Shown here: one piece after another, positions 63,781-64,000 of the stretch
How positions within the stretch are numbered: the first letter of the stretch is position 1
Layout: each line of letters opens with the position of its first letter
From: Cavia porcellus
Taxonomy: Eukaryota; Chordata; Mammalia; Rodentia; Caviidae
NCBI RefSeq assembly: GCF_034190915.1
Contig: NW_026947545.1
Span: 1,674,001 to 1,738,000 of the forward strand
Length of the DNA: 64,000 bases
Direction: 5' to 3'
Made by a program: the position numbers and the translations under genes
Notes under the pieces: generated by a model
The model's input: only the letters and a program-made list of their open reading frames with translations
The model's database searches: none
Told to the model about the DNA's origin: nothing

Positions 63781-64000
63781 TCAGCATGGGGAGGTCAGGG
63801 AACATGCAGTGGCAATGTAGGATAGGTTTCTGAAAAAAATCGCGGGGTGGTGCGCATTGTATGGGTGAGTAACTTTATATTCACTAGTAGGAGTGAGAAA
63901 AACATCACTGGGTGGTGTGAATCGGAGGGTCTGAATTGGGATAGACAGTGAGTGGCAATGTACGATGCAGAAAATCACCGCGGGGTGTCAGCATAGGGAG
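63781..64000 (+). repeat. Last short unit and cut unit at the window edge
   Basis: The unit 63,781-63,987 (207 bp) matches 58,283-58,489, including GGGTGAGTAACTTTATATTC and the shortened box GGGGTGTCAGCAT. The next unit starts at 63,988 and is cut after 13 bases. The array clearly continues past the window. Confidence 0.85.

Larger units (their letters stand above)
1..64000 (+). repeat. Tandem satellite array, 208/273-bp units with higher-order structure
   Basis: The whole window is one head-to-tail array. Taking the TCA of GGTCAGCAT as the unit start, 273 complete units run from 210 to 63,987: 165 short (204-210 bp) and 108 long (270-274 bp). Their nominal lengths sum to within about 26 bp of the observed span, so no foreign insertion is hidden inside. 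No unit is inverted. Long and short units are mixed in orders that recur at kilobase scale, which defines the higher-order repeats listed below. Arrays of this kind are known from eukaryotic centromeric, pericentromeric and subtelomeric heterochromatin; the exact site here is inference. I do not recognise the family. No gene, tRNA, rRNA or transposon end was seen on either strand. Confidence 0.97.

Noticed and set aside
1..64000. CRISPR-like array because of regularly spaced direct repeats
   Set aside because: The sequence between repeated boxes is itself repeated in every unit; there are no unique spacers and no cas genes.

Overview
The window is one uninterrupted block of satellite DNA. I found no protein-coding gene, RNA gene, transposon, CRISPR array or unique sequence in it. 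Everything from base 1 to 64,000 is a head-to-tail tandem array, all in one orientation, of one unit in two lengths: a short unit of about 208 bp and a long unit of about 273 bp. Using the TCA that follows the strongest G-rich box as a fixed mark, I placed 273 complete units between 210 and 63,987 (165 short, 108 long), with a cut unit at each end. Every unit is 204-210 or 270-274 bp, so no room remains for an insertion. A megasatellite-like array with nested higher-order repeats points to eukaryotic, probably centromeric, pericentromeric or other heterochromatic DNA. I do not recognise the family and cannot name the species.

The short unit is built from three degenerate blocks: C (70 bp), A (65 bp) and B (73 bp). 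Each begins with a CRCGGGGTGG-like box and ends in an A-tract. The long unit carries block A twice (C-A-A-B). Block A holds two small dyads, one of which becomes a perfect 12-bp palindrome in several unit subfamilies. A consensus short unit holds 78 G and only 27 C on the + strand, a strong strand bias.

Layout. 1-5,618: a 3,848-bp higher-order repeat (16 units), one full copy and a near-identical partial second copy. 5,619-22,325: a second family whose landmark unit recurs at 5,501, 9,295, 13,775, 18,542 and 22,058. Inside it lies a nearly identical 4,767-bp tandem duplication with inner order X-Y-X. 22,539-25,422: two copies of a 1,442-bp repeat. 25,790-28,030: a remote, more diverged copy of part of the 3,848-bp repeat. 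28,930-34,199: a mosaic without long order. 34,200-38,727: three copies of a 1,509-bp repeat. 38,728-39,845: a short mosaic. 39,846-57,858: a 5,709-bp repeat with inner order Q-R-Q-R-T, in three copies. 57,859-64,000: a looser, more diverged stretch with a 2,196-bp duplication.

Copies differ mostly by single substitutions plus gain or loss of whole units, and several units are visible fusions of two others. This is the expected trace of unequal exchange or replication slippage in register. The many short open frames on the minus strand are by-products of the repeat: they mostly start at GTG, keep the same sequence in every unit and cannot continue through the array because 208 is not a multiple of three.
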